A stretch of DNA of 64,000 nt, taken from contig CM067514.1 in the NCBI GenBank assembly GCA_034509495.1, positions 7,590,259-7,654,258 of the forward strand, written 5' to 3'. The notes below the pieces were generated by a model. That model had not been told where the DNA came from. It worked only from the letters and a program-made list of their open reading frames with translations, and did not search any database. Shown here piece after piece: positions 11,540-23,254 of this stretch (position 1 is its first letter; each line of letters starts with the position of its first letter). The stretch comes from Acestrorhynchus altus. Its lineage: Eukaryota; Chordata; Actinopteri; Characiformes; Acestrorhynchidae. The translations under genes were made by a program, and so were the position numbers.

Positions 11540-12480
11540 CATCACTCATTTTCCAGCAGAGGTGCATATATACTAGTCCCAAACCTAATCTAACACACCT
11601 AGGAGTTTGGCTGTTTGTGGGAGGAGATATTATTCAATATTTAATCATTTACTCTCCAGAAGTTGTTGTGCTTTTAGTGGTTTATAGTGTGGCTTGGGGT
11701 CATTTTGGCTCTGTGGGCAGGTGCTGAGTCCTGCTGGAACAGGAAATCAGATTCGCTATAAGATTGACAGTAGATGGAAGGATGAAATGCTCTAAACTCT
11801 CCTGATACATGTAGCATTGATTCTAGACTTCATAAAACCACAATACAGAGAGTGCAGAAACTTCACACAGTCCTCCAGACTCTATGAGCTTAAATTGAAA
11901 CTTCCTTTCCAAATGAAATGCAGAATTAATTTCACCTGAAAAGAGGACTTTGGAGAGTCCAGTTCATTTTCTCATTAGTCCAGGTAAGACACTTCTGGTG
12001 CTGTCTCTGCTTCATAAGGAACTTGATGTTGGGAATTCTGCAGTTGGAGCCCCTTTCCTGTGTTTGGGGGGTTCTTTATGCACTGACCTGGTGAAGCACT
12101 CCTAAGTTGAATTTTTTTGGCAGTCCTCTCAAGGCTGTAGTCATCCCTGTTGCTTGTGCACATTTTCCCCTTCCAGTCAACTCACCATTAATATGCTTTG
12201 ATTCAGTAATCTGAGAACAGCCTGCTTTTTCACCAATGACATTCTGTGATTACCCTCTTTGTGGAAGGTGTTGACGATCATCTCCTGAACAGTGGTCAGG
12301 TCCCATGATTGTGCATGTGCTGAATGAGCCATTGTATTTATACTGTTTGAGTAGTAATTTGCTCAAATTTGAAATGAAATAGTGTAATATTTTGAAATTG
12401 TGGATTTCTGGTTTTCATGAACTACAAGCCATACTGATCAAAATCAAACAAACAGAGGCTTGAAATATTTCACTTTATGT
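11540..12480 (-). mobile_element. degraded Tc1-like transposon
   Basis: On the minus strand the remains of a Tc1-type transposase can be read: an initiator-like region near 12330, a helix-turn-helix segment, then CTSNRDDYSLERTAKK (12160-12110) and LQNSQHQ further on. This matches a common teleost Tc1-like family I recall, whose downstream 'ggtgctgagtcctgctgga' segment is at 11720-11741. Stops and indels interrupt it throughout. The boundaries are approximate. Confidence 0.65.
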
Positions 12481-14359
12481 GTAATGAATATAAAATATAT
12501 GAGAGTTTACCTTTTTAAATTCAATTATGAACAAGAGATTAAAACATTTCAAGATACAGTTTTAGATGCATAATATCCGAGGTCCGGGTGCGTGAACAAA
12601 AGTCTAATATTAGAATGCTTTAGCAACAGCGTGAATGTAAGTAGGCGTTATCATAGAAAATCAGATGCTTCTCTGTTCTTGGGTTTAAGTCTTTATTAAC
12701 TAAAGACAACTAAATAGATCTAGATAGATCAGTTTCTTTTAATCATGAGGAGTGGGGAATCTGAGGGTGTTTTAAATAAATGCAGGGCTTTATTATTTAG
12801 GATATTTGTGGTTATGAACTTCATGTGTAGGTTCATGTGTAGGTTACTATTGCATTCTTGTTTGATTTATTTACTTATGTTTATTTACACGAAGCTAATG
12901 GTGGACATAGGGAATTATGTTATACTGGGATGCTGAAAATGGGATGCATCACACAATCACTCAGGTTTGAGATGATGGGGCGGTTGGATGTCAGTGTTTC
13001 AGGGTGCTGCCATGTTTATTTTCCTTCTGGTTCTTTCAGTTTAGTGAGGCTGTTATGGTCAGATCTGCTACAGTCACTTGGTAAATTTTTCATTGTAATA
13101 ATCACATCTCTCTACCTTCTCACCATCACTGACATCACCTCCAGTACACCTGAGAATTACAGCAGACATGTGTCCCCTTATCAATAATGTATAAGTAGTT
13201 TGAGGAGGATGGGTCCCCCCTCGTGAACCTGGTTCCTCCCAAGGTTTTGCCCTCCAGCTCTGAAGAAGTGTTTCATTTCCTTTGGCTCACAAGGGGATGG
13301 AGGGTTATGAAGTGTTCATCTTTTTTTCTCTCTCTCTGTAAAGCTGCTTTGTGACGATATCAGTTGACAATGACGTTCATAAAAAGTCCATCATAGCTTT
13401 ATGAAGATGCTGCATTATAATGATGAGAATTCCAGTTAGAGGAATCTGAATAGCTCAGAACATTTGAGCTCTGTTGCACCAACTCCATTGCGGAGGTCTA
13501 GACATTTTATTAAATTCAACCCACTCTTTGTACTTCAGCATTCTCCATATGCTCCAAAACAACACACAATGTCTTCTATAGTCTTGATTAATTGTGCTCA
13601 TAAATAATGATAGTGTTAACGGCAGTAATTGCTGTGCAATTAGATGTGGTACTTTGCAACAAATAACAACAGTTTGCAGGGGTGGATTTTCTCCTACATG
13701 TTTATAAGCAATGATCACAGGGCAATCACACTGAGATATGGAAGATATTAGAGGCTTCTGCTTTCTAAGGTGAAGGTTTAACAAAGAAAGAATCCACAAC
13801 AACAAGCACTTTGCTCATATGAGCCCATTGTCATGTCCTACTCAAATCACGAAACACATTTCATAATGTGTTTAAAGCTTTGGACCCAGTCTGACAAACA
13901 GCAAAGAGAATGTATCTATTCACTGCACCGGATACAATCAGGGAAAATACATAAGCTCCATTTTGTTTAAGCATTAACAGAGAGGCGTCCCTCAGGGAAG
14001 AGCCTAATTCACTGGGCTGATAAATGAATCCCATGAATCTCATTAATCCAGATGGAAATATGAAACTGTACAATGGCACAGCCACAAAAGAAGAAGGAAG
14101 TGAGGTTAAGAGATAAACAGAAAAGTAATTTTCAAAGAATCAGAGACAGGTTCTTCAGCGCATACACCCTAGAGAACCTGGAGAAGGTGGCAGATCTGTA
14201 ATACACTCAAATAAAACAAGAAATCTCTGCCTCAGAAGCAAGTACTGCACTCTGCAGTTTTGGACAAACTTCATTATTCTGGACAGCCTCCCATCCCACC
14301 CTCACAATCCCATCCTCACTGTCCATCCCTCCCACCCCACGCTCAGAATCCAACCTGCT
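12481..14359. other. intergenic with one dispersed-repeat fragment
   Basis: Contains the 13195-13372 repeat fragment listed separately. The remainder shows no gene; 109-116-codon open frames here have no recognisable domain. Confidence 0.4.
13195..13372 (-). repeat. dispersed teleost repeat fragment
   Basis: The sequence 'gaggaggatgggt...ggttcctccc' followed by 'taaagctgctttgtgac' is the reverse complement of the element at 28626-28870 and is also related to 40385-40475. It is non-coding and 5'- or internally truncated. Confidence 0.6.
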
Positions 14360-14361
14360 AT

Positions 14362-14377
14362 ACACAGACAGACAGAC

Positions 14378-14424
<47 letters not shown>

Positions 14425-14437
14425 TAGACAGATAGAC

Positions 14438-14484
<47 letters not shown>
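14362..14484. repeat. microsatellite (CAGA)n/(TAGA)n
   Basis: About 120 bp of tetranucleotide repeats changing from CAGA to TAGA. Apparent proteins here are repeat translations. Confidence 0.98.
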
Positions 14485-16059
14485 CATTCGATCATAATTA
14501 ACTCTAATAACACTGAAACACTGATACATATGAATGGTGGATGAATGGAATAATATGAAAATAATATTATAATAATAAATGAGTAGAATGAGTCAATCCT
14601 GCTCTTCCTTCACAGTCTGTTTTTTGGTTAAAGGAGATACCCAGGGAGACAAGTTCTTCATGGTAAACAGAGAAATGGGAACACCACCTGTGAGCAGCAG
14701 CTGTGCAACACTTACTCCTAAATGTGATTTTTCCACAGCTACAGGGCGGATTACCAGCCATTCTGACTCCACTTTACGACACATCCTTTGTTGAAAATGT
14801 CACTGATGGGTGTCAGAATGACACTTCGGAGGGGAAGGAGGATGCCACTCAAATACTCAAACAGCAGTGCAATGTAGCTCACTCAGAGAGGAGAAAGGGC
14901 TCCAAATGACAAAAGTCTTTCCATCAGATCATAATAAACATACTGAATGAATGAAGGATATGATGTATTAATGTATTAATGTGTTAAAGGATATGACTTT
15001 GTGTATTAAACACTACAAACTCCCCATTTCATAAAATATAAAACATATATTTACTTTAAATCTTCTACATGAGTTTAGCATCTCTTCCTGTGCATCTTGT
15101 GTGAATCTTCTATTTATAGAGAGCAATTTTGTAACGCAGAGCATCTGAGTGATAAGAAACTGGGAACATCTCCATGGCAACAGACTCCTGTGGTGCAGTG
15201 GTGGGCAGGTGGGATGAAAGGGGTCTGCCACAGTCAGCAGGAGGCTGGAACTACCACCATTTGCAGTCACTACAAGGGGAAAACAAAACAAACAATTGTG
15301 TCCCCTCTCCCTCACACAGTGGTATCAGGGAGCCACGCAGTGGACAGTTTGGCCGAGATGAAAGCTTGACAATAACAAAGGCTAGTGGGTCGAGGACTGA
15401 AATAGCTGTGTTCTGGATCAAACCACTGCCAATACAGTAAAACAACAGGGAATGCAATGCATCAGATTGTCTCTCCATATGGCGTGGAGATTGCATAACT
15501 GGAAACAGAGTTACTTTTTTCCAGTGCCATAAAACAATCATAGGGATTGTTGGGATTGCTGCTTAACAGAGCTGTGAAGTCATATTTGAGACAACATCCT
15601 AGGGAACATCACAATTTACCTAAAGTCTTAAAACTAAAAGTGCCGTAAGGGTCGCTTTGGATGGAAATAGTGGAAATGCTTTTGCTTACCTAAAGAACAT
15701 TTCAATGAATGGTCTTTAATGCATTTGTGTTGGGAAAAAAGAAGAAAAAAACATTTTACACCTAAAAAAATTAAAATAAGATAAGAAAGGCAGGTTCAAC
15801 ACAGTGGGTGCCAGAAAGGTGGAACATTCCATTTAGTTGTAAGGTCATTTAATATTCCTCGATCCACAGTGTAACATATATTCTGGGAATACATCATAGA
15901 AGGCATTACCCCCCACAGTGGACAGCGCAGTGGCCACACATGGGTGCTTATTGATCATGACTGGTGGCCTCTGTCTTTGTGAACAGATAAGCAATGCTGT
16001 CAGAAATCACATCTACATGTCCTCAGGCAATGTGTGTCATAAGCTACAGTGCAGGCTGG
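14485..16059. other. intergenic, no supported gene
   Basis: Several overlapping short open frames lie on both strands at 14579-15541, but none has a recognisable domain or consistent splice structure. Nothing is annotated. Confidence 0.35.
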
Positions 16060-16393
16060 TTGTGGTTCCCTACTGATCTGACACTTTGACAATGACCAAA
16101 ATGCAATGGCTAGACAACTGGGAAAGACACATCAGCCAGATCATTTGGGGTGTTCCCTGTGCCTTCCAAAGTTCTCAAAGGAAGGACTCAACTGGTGAAT
16201 GGGTGACTCATGCGAGAATCATGGGCACTCGAGGCTCATTAATGCACATGGAGGTCCCAAATCACAACCTACAGGATGTAAAGAATCTCCTGTAGAGGTC
16301 TTGTCAGTGTCTCGAAAGGTCAGAGCTGATTTAGCACAAGGAGGGGGGCATACACTTTATGTAGGTGGTATTAATCTAATGGCTGATCAGTGT
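16060..16393 (+). mobile_element. internally deleted Tc1-like transposon
   Basis: The left part encodes the start of a Tc1-type transposase (MTMTKMQWLDNWERHISQ...). After about 16245 it jumps straight to the C-terminal end (NLQDVKNLL ... SVSRKVRADLAQGG), as judged against a teleost family I remember. The right terminus ends 'atggctgatcagtgta'. That terminus matches the ends of the MITE family at 18625, 40470 and 58948, so this looks like a relative of their parent element. Confidence 0.65.
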
Positions 16394-17679
16394 AGAGCAA
16401 TTCTAAGTAGCAAATCCAAGAGTATTTCCATCAAAGTGGAGAATGTTTTATCATTATTTTTTAGGCAAGAAACATTTGATTTTCAAATTATTTTTTTGTC
16501 TGTAGAGAACCATCCTTGTTTCTAAAGAACCTTTGGAGAACCCCCCTCTTTTGCCTGTTTTAAGACACCCTCTTTAACTCAGTAAAACTCAGTAAATACT
16601 TATTAATGAGTTAATCATTTGGGACCTGTGTTTTCAGAACAGGCAGCAAGCAGGAAAATGTCTGGGGACCACTGGCCTAGGGCATAATAAGCATCAGTGA
16701 AAAGATACATGGTTGTGAAGCTCAATAAAAAAGCCTTTACCTCTAAAGAGCAGATGGTGTAATTCTAGGATATTTTCCTACACATTTTATTACTAGTCTA
16801 CCACCCACAGAAATAGCTAAAACTAATTCCAACCTGAAATTGAGGGTATTGGTTTCTTTTCACAGTCTGAAGTATGGCACGGCAGGGGACCAAAATTGTA
16901 TTCTTGACCTCCTTTTCTAGGCAGGGAGACTACAAAGCCTAAACACCTCAAGCTAGACTCTAGAGAGGACATGTGTGCCCCCAGGCTGCAGCGGAAAGTG
17001 AGAATCATATTCAGGGAGCTGCGTGTGCTCAGGCTGGTTTTGGAAAGAAAGAGCTGCATAGGATTATGTGTCACACTGGTTATAAAACATGCTTGAGTCT
17101 ATGAGATGGAAAGAGCCATCACGAAAGGCAAATCCCCCTGCTAAATAAATCTCTCCTATATAGATGAGAGATTCCTACATATCACAGTGACAGCGAAAGC
17201 CACAACGTTATAGTCTTCTACTTCAGGTGTAGATTTTAAGGGGAAGTCCACTACATTTTCAAAATCTGCATAATCCAATCGGAATTTGTCCAGATTGTGA
17301 ATCTGAATTAACACTGTGAAAATGAAGACCATACATATTTCAATTACAGACACACACAGGCTATAGAATAATATCGGTCATTTGGCAGGTGATGTGGGTT
17401 CGGCTAAGGCCTGTTTCTTATGTGAAACATTAAGACAGTTCTGCAATCAGCCTGAATGACCTTGTTTTCGTATAAAGGAAATGATATAATCATGTGTTTT
17501 CCGCTGGTTTTCTGTCTTCTAAAGTAGACAGTCCTGGGTGCCTCAGGGAGAGCTGGCCTCTTGAATCCAGCTTCAGAGCCCTCACAGCAGAGCTGAAAGT
17601 TAAGGCCAAATCTAGCCCACCAATAACTTTATGACTCTTAGAGAGTTTAATTGTTCACAGCAACAGTAATTTTAAGTAG

Positions 17680-18000
17680 GGGTGCCCAAACCTTTGCATG
17701 TCACTGTAAATCCCAACAGCATTGAGCTGTGGAGCAGTGGAACTGTTTTCTCGAGAAGAATGGTGCTCCATCCAACACTTTTGGGATGAGTTTGGGAATC
17801 GTAGATGGGATGAGGTGGGGTGGTGATCTTCCAATCATCAATCATCCTCACCTCACTGATGCTCTTGGTGCTAAATGCAATCAAATCCTCACAGCAATGC
17901 TCCAAAATCTTGTAGAAAGCCTTTCCCGGATCAGTAGAGACAGATGCACATTTTTAATCCCCTTGGTGTTAGTAGAATCAATGTATGAGCACTGAACATT
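17680..18000 (+). mobile_element. Tc1-like transposon 3' fragment (family B)
   Basis: Shares 'gagctgtggagcagtggaac', 'caatcaaatcctcacagcaa' and 'tgctccaaaatct(t/a)gtagaaag' with copies at 21410-21880, 53180-53585 and 60262-60695. One frame still reads LTDALGAKCNQILTAMLQNL, resembling a transposase C-terminus. The left end is truncated. Confidence 0.65.
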
Positions 18001-18624
18001 GAATATAGGACTAGTTCCCTGGATGCTTTGATTATCCAACTATGCAATGGCATTAATATTCAAAAACAAACAAACAAACAAACAAACTACACCTGATATG
18101 CTTTGCGACACTGCATACTAGTGCAGCACAAGAGTGTGATATTATGGTTTCCACGATATGACAACCATCTCCCAAAATATCACAATTTTTATCTTCTTTC
18201 TCTGCTGATTATTATGAATTGCAGTTTCAGTGACAAAAGAATAACAACTGAAGTTCTTTTAGTTACACAAATGCTTTACCATATTCAGTACTTAAATTAT
18301 AAATGATAAATAAATAGGATGTATAGGATGTTGGATGTTGGATGATCACCACCCGCCTCATCCACAGTTCAGGACTAGACAAGCTGTCTAGCAATGGGTA
18401 TATTGTAGATGAATGTAATCATTAGAAGGGGTGTCCACAAACATTTGAACATGTTCATATGCAAAAAGTCTTTTGTAAAAATTAATTTGTATTTATTTAT
18501 TTTTTTTTGAAAATAGTCAGATATCTGTGAGATTCTCTGTTTGGTTGCATTTGTTTTTAATACCAGTATCAAGCAAATGTGTGTTTCTAAACATCAACCA
18601 ATCAATGTTCAAATCTATTCAACC

Positions 18625-19085
18625 ATGAATCGATCAGCCATTAACATTATGATCCCCTCAGTGATCACTCAGTGCCCTCTTCATCAGCTATATGTAATTA
18701 TCTATAATTACAGACTGCACTTCATCTGTTTCTCCTTCTTTCACCCTGTTCTTCAATGGTCAGGACCACCACAGAGCAGGTATTATGAGGGTGGTGGATC
18801 ATTCTCAGAACTGCAGTGACCCTGACACAGTGGTGGTGTGTTAGTGCGTGTTGTGCTGGTATGAGTGGATCAGACACAGCAGTACTGCTGAAGTGTTTAA
18901 ACCCTTCATGATTGCTGGATTGAGAACAGTCCACAAACCAGAAATAACAAGCCAACAGCATCCCGTGGGCAGCATCCTGTGAGCACTGATGAAGGTAATG
19001 TTGATAACAACACAAACTGTGCAGAAACAGATGTGCTTCTGTCTCAGTGGTACCAAAATAGGTGTACCACACTCAGTGCTGGTTG
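18625..19085 (+). mobile_element. MITE with Tc1-related termini (family A), partial
   Basis: The left terminus 'gatcagccattaacattatg' is the inverse of the right end of the Tc1-like relic at 16060-16393. The internal 'ggtcaggaccaccacag' and 'cagacacagcagtactgctg' blocks are shared with 37965-38590 and 40470-41215. It is non-coding and appears cut off by the (AAT)n tract to its right. Confidence 0.7.
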
Positions 19086-19094
19086 TCTAAGGTC

Positions 19095-19126
<32 letters not shown>

Positions 19127-19135
19127 AATAATAAC

Positions 19136-19191
<56 letters not shown>

Positions 19192-19192
19192 G
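19095..19192. repeat. trinucleotide microsatellite (TTA)n/(AAT)n
   Basis: An inverted pair of TTA and AAT runs of about 95 bp that could form a hairpin. Confidence 0.97.
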
Positions 19193-19311
19193 CATATTAT
19201 TCAGTGTACTCCATTTATAGCAATTCAGATCAATAGCAAGAGTGAAAGAGCTCCACCAAGTGGACCTCATGGTCTCATCACATTCTCAAAGCTGCCACAC
19301 GCTGTAAAGCA

Positions 19312-19486
19312 GTGGTGTCCAATCTTATCCGCAAAGGGCCAGTGTGGCTGCAGGTTTTCATTCTAAACAACCAGTTGATCGCACTTATTTAATCAACGGG
19401 CCATTTTTCAAACAACAGATCCATTTGGCTGGAATGAAAACCTGCAGCCACACCAGCCCTTTGTGGATAAGACTGGACACCCCTGC
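19312..19486. mobile_element. fold-back MITE, hAT-like
   Basis: The terminal inverted repeats are long: 'cagtggtgtccaatcttatc' at the left against 'gataagactggacacccctg' at the right, continuing through 'ctgcaggttttcattc' in both arms. Flanks CTGTAAAG and CAGTAAAA are a possible decayed 8-bp target duplication. Non-coding. Confidence 0.75.
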
Positions 19487-19489
19487 AGT

Positions 19490-21405
19490 AAAAGGAACCC
19501 TGCTGATAAGACTTAAGTCTTAAAATTGTGCACATGTCCAATACCATTAAATGCAAATTTGATGTACAAATTTGTTAATTATTTGTTAATTTGTTTATTA
19601 TGGACACATAGGTATAATATCCTCTGATGAGACTGGGTCTCATCCTGCCAGGGAACCTGAATTATGTTGTTTCACTGTTGATCTGGTCAGGGCTTGTTGT
19701 TGCGCAGGGAAGTGTTCCTTAGTGTTAATGGTTTAGGGATTATCTCTCTGTGCACTGTGTGAATAAATACATGTGGCATCAAGACTGTGTTTGTGTGTCT
19801 GAGACTCATGAGGTTGGCCAGTTATAAGACTCAGCCCTCTCCTCCAGGGTAAAAGACAAACGGACAAGAAATACAGCGAGTGGGAAATGGGTTTAACTTG
19901 TTGGGCTAAGTAAAGAGCTGGAGAAGGAGCTGCCGGCTGTACAGTGAGTTAGTGGAGTTTATTATGCAACACTCCCTCTCATTCTATTGCTATACCTAAC
20001 AATTCAAGAGTAGTGATATTTTTCATGCTGTAACTCTACCCACACTTGTAATTTAATTACTTACTTTTCACTGTAACTTTAACAGGTTAGTTTAGTTTTG
20101 GTATCTTGATTACACAACACTGTTTCATGTATTCAATTACTACCTAACTCTGACCTGTCAAACAAATTCAATCTGAAATTGCCAATCTTTATCTGCATGA
20201 ATGAGTAGGTATAGGTGTACAGGTCTTAATATTTAATTGCTAGTTATATTAGTTTATTTCCAGAGGGTGGAAAAACAAACACGCAGAACAAGACACAGAG
20301 AACTGAACTAATTTTCAAGACCTTTATCTTCATTTCAAGTATTCAAAACTGTTAAATAAGAACAGGACATGTTTTAAATGATGGGCAACATTACCTTTGC
20401 CCCAGTTGTTTAATTAAAATTCTAATCAAACTGTACCCCAAACCCTTATAAACAACTATTCACACTTTATAGATTGAGGATTTTAACAGGTAACTTTACA
20501 AAGATCACAAATGGTGCACCAGGGTGAACTGGCGCAATGGAGATCCTTTACAGGGAAGACATCTAGTCCAGTTCACAGCTGCTGGTGATATGAACACTTA
20601 ACATTCATCTCTAAGCATCACTTTGATATGTTCTGTATTGATTACCAGCTTTTCCATTGCCATCAGAAAACAACACACACAGAAGCAGATCATAAAGTAA
20701 CAATGAGAAAATAAACTTAGAAAAGCCATTTGTGGGTGTGGCCAGTTCCAAAAGGCTGATATTGTGGGGCCCATCATAAGGCACCTTGTGCTATCTGAGG
20801 AGTGACAAAAGCTTTCACTTCCAACTGGATTCATATTCGGTTTTCTCTGAGGCCAGCTACTGCTGGCAGACATTATATGCTGTGATTAAAAAATATCAAA
20901 AAAAGAAAACAATTCATGAATGATTTGTCCATTAAAAAGATCCTTGGCTTAAGAATGAGCTGTCATAACCTATGTCAACAATTAATGGCATTTGTGGAGA
21001 GCAACAGAATAAACACATTATCACTTGGGCTGACATTGTCAAAAGGTTGTTGCCATTTTAATGCTGTAATAATGGCAAAAAATATAGTGATATCAAGTAT
21101 GTTCATCAAAAAGTTTCCAAATTTTGGCCACTTGGGTGTGAAGACTAGTTCCCCTCTTTTCCTCAACCAACTGATTTGAGTAAATTTGGAATTCTTTGTG
21201 AATTCCTTAGAATTTCCTCCAAATCAACTGGTGAAGGGAGAGAGAGGAATTGAACAATTGAACACTCTGAAGTGGCCGATATTTGGAAAACGATAGGGTA
21301 CCTCAGATTAATGATGTAAGAAAATTAAACTGGAATTGTTGCCACAATTGTTGGTCAAACACTCTTTCTTGGCCACTGAGAGCAAAAAATGTGAAACACG
21401 CCCAA
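19490..21405. other. intergenic, nothing certain
   Basis: No supported gene. The 19600-19960 stretch has an AATAAA and an LTR-like feel, but no second LTR or TG...CA pair was established. Confidence 0.35.
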
Positions 21406-21409
21406 AGTC

Positions 21410-21880
21410 CAAATGATTGTGGACACCCCTTCTGATGAATACTGACACACGTGCAAATGCACACACACAGTTTGTCTAGTCCCTGTATAGAATGATTATC
21501 AGATTAACAAACATGAACCTTTTGTGGACTATGGACTAGTGGGGTATGAAGCCATCCAGCATTTAACTGTAGAGCAGTGGAACTGTTCTCTGGAATGATG
21601 GCACTCAATCCAATACTTTTGAGACAAGTTGGAGAGTTGGGGATGAGATGGGATGGTGGTCATCCAACATCCTGACCTCACTAATGCTGTTCTTGCCACT
21701 AAATGCAATTAAGTCCTCACAGCAATCCATAATCTAGTAGAAAGGCTACACTGAACACTAGAGAGTCACTCCAAAAAAGCAGAATAATATTTTGGAAATT
21801 CCCTTGATTTAAAACAAACAAAAAAACAAAAATTAATGACTGAGCAGGTGTCCCAATACATTTGTGCATGTAGTGTATAA
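21410..21880 (+). mobile_element. Tc1-like non-autonomous transposon (family B)
   Basis: The left end 'gattgtggacaccccttctg' and right end 'gagcaggtgtcccaatac' with 'catgtagtgtata' frame a ~470-bp copy of the family also at 53180 and 60262. The inside is non-functional. Confidence 0.7.
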
Positions 21881-22081
21881 AATAAAGAATGAGTACAGCC
21901 TTCATTTATGCAGTGTTTGGAATGTCATCCAATGATGAAAAAGCTCACAGAATTCTAGGAGCAAAGAAAGTATCAATCCATTCTACAGGGGACACGACAT
22001 GAAAGATCTACTCTCCTGAAACATGGCATGTCACATGACAAGCTAGGCAGGGTAAAGGGCCCTTTTACAGGTTTATTACAT

Positions 22082-22864
22082 ACACTCATCATCAAAAAAA
22101 TAGTTGTACAAACAGTCACATCCAGAAGGAAGTGTGGGATTGCACTGCTATTGGGAAGAAGTATAGAGGTTATCAGGAACAATAATGATAAAGAAATTTG
22201 ACTCATATGGGCAAAATCTATTGAGCAACACACAGAGAAGTAGTGTCTCTCAGTATGGTGTTGGGTATAACATGCCAGACGTCTCAGAATGGGGTTGTAG
22301 AGGTTCCTAATAGTGTCCGGTGATAATCCATCCAAAAAAGCCTGAATATTCTCACTCAATTGCTGCAGATTGTGCAGTAGGGGTAGAGTGTTGATAGCAC
22401 AGCCAATAGCATCCCAGACATTTTCAATCAGGGATAGGTCTGGCGATGCAATTGACCATGACATAGTATCTGTGTCTTAAAGGCAAACTCTTGAGATGGC
22501 AGCAGAATGCAGACAAGTGTAGTCCGGTTGGTATAGCACACCGGAGTGTGTGTCCAGAAAAGGTATTCCCACCGGTTGCAGGACCTCATAAACATAACGT
22601 TGGGCTGTCAAAGTTCCTGTAATGAAGACCAAAGGTGATCTGGCATTGAACGAAATTGCACCCCACACCATGGCATTGATCTTGGTGCTGACTATGGTGC
22701 CTCCACACAGATTTGTTAGTCATCTCCACCAAGACAAAAGTGGGACTCATCACAGATGATCACCCGCCGTCATTCTGAGTGAGTCCATGACAGTCTGGCA
22801 CAGCAGCATTGTAGCTGTCCATTGCAGTTGGTTGATTCATTCAACTATTTTTTGATGATGAGTG
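22082..22864 (-). mobile_element. Tc1-like transposon, internally deleted, intact TIRs
   Basis: Terminal inverted repeats of ~24 bp (acactcatcatcaaaaaa...) lie at 22082-22106 and 22840-22864. The minus strand encodes fragments of the transposase catalytic domain: MVWGAISFNARSPLVFITG followed by LTAQRYVYEVLQP (22671-22560), then the SPDLSLIENVWDAIG block (22447-22400). At ~780 bp it is shorter than a full Tc1 element and lacks the DNA-binding N-terminus; frames are broken. It lies downstream of the kmt5b 3' end. Confidence 0.85.
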
Positions 22865-23184
22865 TCATTATGAACTTGTGAACTTAGGAACACCATGTTT
22901 ATGGCATGGGTTGTGAAAACAAAATTGAAAAAATCTTTAGTCACGGATCAATGGCAATTTTGTGCTCTGGGAGTTAAAAAAATGGTCATGATGCTACAAG
23001 ACCCATCAATGATTCCCCAAATTATTATAGGAAAGCACACTGTTAATGACTGACCTCACATACATACTTCCATGAATATGTAATTACATTGTACAAAGTT
23101 TTTACAACAGCAGTGTCCAAGCTGAAGTGCCTTATTATAACAATATACAGACTTCTTTCCATTTACAAATTACAGTTTGTCATG

Positions 23185-23190
23185 TTTATT
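23185..23190 (-). terminator. kmt5b: candidate kmt5b polyadenylation signal
   Basis: Minus-strand AATAAA about 65 bases past the kmt5b stop codon. It would give a very short 3' UTR; longer forms running into the transposon to the left cannot be excluded. Confidence 0.4.
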
Positions 23191-23254
23191 TTTATACTGG
23201 ACACAGAATCACTAGGAAATATGTACAGCTGGGTTTGAAGACAACCCTCAGAGC

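Noticed and set aside
12858..13805. 109- and 116-codon open frames
   Set aside because: No recognisable domain, no splice support, and one overlaps a dispersed repeat fragment.
14579..15541. Cluster of short overlapping frames that look partly protein-like (for example KGDTQGDKFFMVNREMG)
   Set aside because: Different strands and frames overlap, with no consistent exon boundaries or family match. Could be an unrecognised repeat.
19600..19960. LTR-like stretch with AATAAA
   Set aside because: No paired terminal motif or target duplication; the evidence is too thin.
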